A stretch of 64,000 nt of DNA from positions 248,001 through 312,000 of the forward strand of contig CANLTN010000003.1 of the NCBI GenBank assembly GCA_947494035.1, read 5' to 3'. Under the pieces are notes generated by a model. It did no database searches and was not told where the DNA came from. It saw nothing but the letters and a program-made list of their open reading frames with translations. Shown in pieces: positions 62,839-64,000 of this stretch. The stretch's first letter is position 1. Each line of letters opens with the position of its first letter. The translations under genes and the position numbers were made by a program. The DNA comes from Pseudovibrio sp947494035 (GTDB lineage: Bacteria > Pseudomonadota > Alphaproteobacteria > Rhizobiales > Stappiaceae).

Positions 62839-63291
62839 ATGCGCGCGCGCGCTCTACCGTTCATTGCAATCTTTGCTGTCTTCTCTACTGGACTGACATC
62901 CCCATTAGTAGCCAACACAGAAACCGAGCAAACCTCACGACATGTCGCCATCTCCGAGCTCAAAATGCAGGACGGATCCGTGGACACCTCCCTCTGCACA
63001 CAGCGCTATGGCAACGGCTACACAGTCTCCCCCTCCGTGGCTGCACCAAGACGTATCTTCATGAGCGATATGGGCCATACCATAACACTGGTCGACCGAA
63101 GCGAAATCTTGGGACATGGCATTTTTGCTCAGCACAACCGGTTCACGATGACCTTCCCGAGTGAGGACTCAGAAGAGGCTCAAGTCACCCAGTTCGTAAC
63201 AGGGCTGATTGGCGACAACACCTACAGCGGCGTTTTCTCAGACGGCACCTGCGCTGGCAAAGTCACAGCAAGCCCATGGACAATACCGTGA
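62839..63291 (+). CDS. Small secreted protein of unknown family, paralog 1
   Basis: Protein of 150 aa that I cannot assign. It has a Sec-type signal peptide (ARALPFIAIFAVFSTGLTSP, cleavage near VAN). The mature part has two cysteines in CTQRYGNGYTVSP and FSDGTCAG, which may form a disulfide. The rest looks like a small beta-rich domain (HTITLVDRSEILGHGIFAQ, RFTMTFPSEDSEEAQVTQFV). A ribosome site AAGGA precedes the ATG by seven bases. It is clearly related to the next gene, sharing CxxRYGxGYTVSP and the ending YSGVFSDGxCAG. The pair lies downstream of gltA, each as a separate cistron with nearly 190 bp between. Confidence 0.7.
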   Translation: MRARALPFIAIFAVFSTGLTSPLVANTETEQTSRHVAISELKMQDGSVDTSLCTQRYGNGYTVSPSVAAPRRIFMSDMGHTITLVDRSEILGHGIFAQHNRFTMTFPSEDSEEAQVTQFVTGLIGDNTYSGVFSDGTCAGKVTASPWTIP

Positions 63292-63490
63292 AGCCCATAA
63301 GCAAGCCCATGCAGTTTGAGAACCAGCAACCACCGATGCCACAAGGTTTTGCTCAAACCCATGAAGGTTAGAGCAAAATCCACTAAGCGGCACTAACGCA
63401 ACTGTTCGCAAAGCGTGCGCCAGAAACACAAGCCGCTAAAGATTACGGGATGAAAGGTGGGAGGCAACAAGGTTATAAATGGGAGTGTTT

Positions 63491-63976
63491 ATGCGTCATA
63501 AGAGTCAAACGTGCTTGATCATCATTCTCACACTCATCATGGGAATGTCGGGGCCCGCCTACGCCCAGCTCATCCATCGCGACAATCGCGCAAATCCCTT
63601 CACCGACATGAAACGCCTCTCCAGCGCCCGCCAAATCTCTATCGACAAGCTGAAACCATTGTCGGAAACGGTGGACATGGAATTCTGTCTAGAACGCTAT
63701 GGGACAGGATATACGGTCTCCCCCGACCCCAACGGTAACAGCAGCGAGTTTGTCACCGACAAAGGGCATAAATTTCACCTCTACGCCCGCACTGAGCAGC
63801 GCGAGGGCAATATTTACGCCGAACACTCCGAGATTCTCGCTATTTTCCCAAATGAGCCGGACAATGAAGTGGATATCACCCAGTTCATCTCCGGTATCTT
63901 GAACTCGGAAGTATACAGCGGCGTCTTCTCGGATGGGGACTGTGCGGGAACATTCTCTATCGTCGGTGTCCAATAA
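63491..63976 (+). CDS. Small secreted protein of unknown family, paralog 2
   Basis: Protein of 161 aa from ATG 63491 (GGGAG five bases upstream) or 165 aa from ATG 63479. The signal peptide CLIIILTLIMGMSGPAYAQ ends with a clear AYA cleavage site. The mature protein keeps the two cysteines of its neighbour (CLERYGTGYTVSPDP and FSDGDCAGTF) and matching internal strands (HKFHLYARTEQREGNIYAEH, LAIFPNEPDNEVDITQFISG). The C-terminus is IVGVQ. The two paralogs are about as far apart in sequence as old tandem duplicates. The function is unknown. No neighbour beyond the pair is visible because the window ends 24 bases later. Confidence 0.72.
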   Translation: MRHKSQTCLIIILTLIMGMSGPAYAQLIHRDNRANPFTDMKRLSSARQISIDKLKPLSETVDMEFCLERYGTGYTVSPDPNGNSSEFVTDKGHKFHLYARTEQREGNIYAEHSEILAIFPNEPDNEVDITQFISGILNSEVYSGVFSDGDCAGTFSIVGVQ

Positions 63977-64000
63977 TCCCGCACCGTATTCACGCTCGAC

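Overview
The window looks like a chromosomal segment of an alphaproteobacterium of the order Hyphomicrobiales, most likely a marine member of the Stappiaceae such as Pseudovibrio or Labrenzia. This is inferred from protein character and gene order, not from a database search. The clues are a PdhB with its own N-terminal lipoyl domain next to pdhA and ftsB, the sdhE/mfd/recG block, the block tpiA, ppiD, trpD, trpC, moaC, moeA, lexA, comEC, gltX, gltA, and a direct-repeat LexA box of the alphaproteobacterial kind. There is no CRISPR array, rRNA or intact insertion sequence. One tRNA (Lys, UUU) is present.

Layout. 1-2.6 kb: pyruvate dehydrogenase E1 beta (cut by the window edge), E1 alpha and the divisome protein FtsB, with a striking tandem operator before pdhA. 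2.6-7.4 kb: accessory genes, namely an AT-rich acyltransferase-3/SGNH gene, and a DMT exporter divergent from an AraC regulator. 7.4-15.1 kb: DNA repair and housekeeping (mfd, sdhE, recG, DUF502, DUF454). 15.2-24.8 kb: a phytoene-desaturase-like oxidoreductase and a complete leftward nosRZDFYL operon for reduction of nitrous oxide to N2, headed by an FNR/DNR-type box. 25.1-28.5 kb: glmS and glmU for UDP-GlcNAc supply. 28.6-36 kb: a SPOR-like membrane protein, a second DMT transporter, CcdA, and a TAXI-type TRAP transporter operon with a UspA protein. 36.7-39.3 kb: tRNA-Lys, a YqhD-like aldehyde reductase and an ornithine cyclodeaminase-family enzyme.

39.3-45.9 kb holds a type I secretion locus of the LapBCE kind with a LapG-like periplasmic cysteine protease. 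It comprises the membrane fusion protein and protease (leftward), a LssB/LapB-like ABC transporter (rightward), then a small secreted cysteine protein and a TolC-family pore (leftward). No giant adhesin and no LapD are in the window, so the substrate must lie elsewhere. The small cysteine gene appears frameshifted. 46.3-62.7 kb is core metabolism, SOS control and competence (a VOC protein, pyrG, secG, tpiA, ppiD, trpDC, moaC-moeA, lexA, comEC, gltX, gltA). The last kilobase carries two adjacent paralogous secreted proteins of a family I do not recognise.

The least explained structure is a pair of homologous arrays of a heptamer reading ACGCAAA, spaced at about 10-12 bp. One lies between araC and mfd; the other, inverted and about 52 kb away, lies in the poorly conserved 5' part of comEC. 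They share 19 identical bases.
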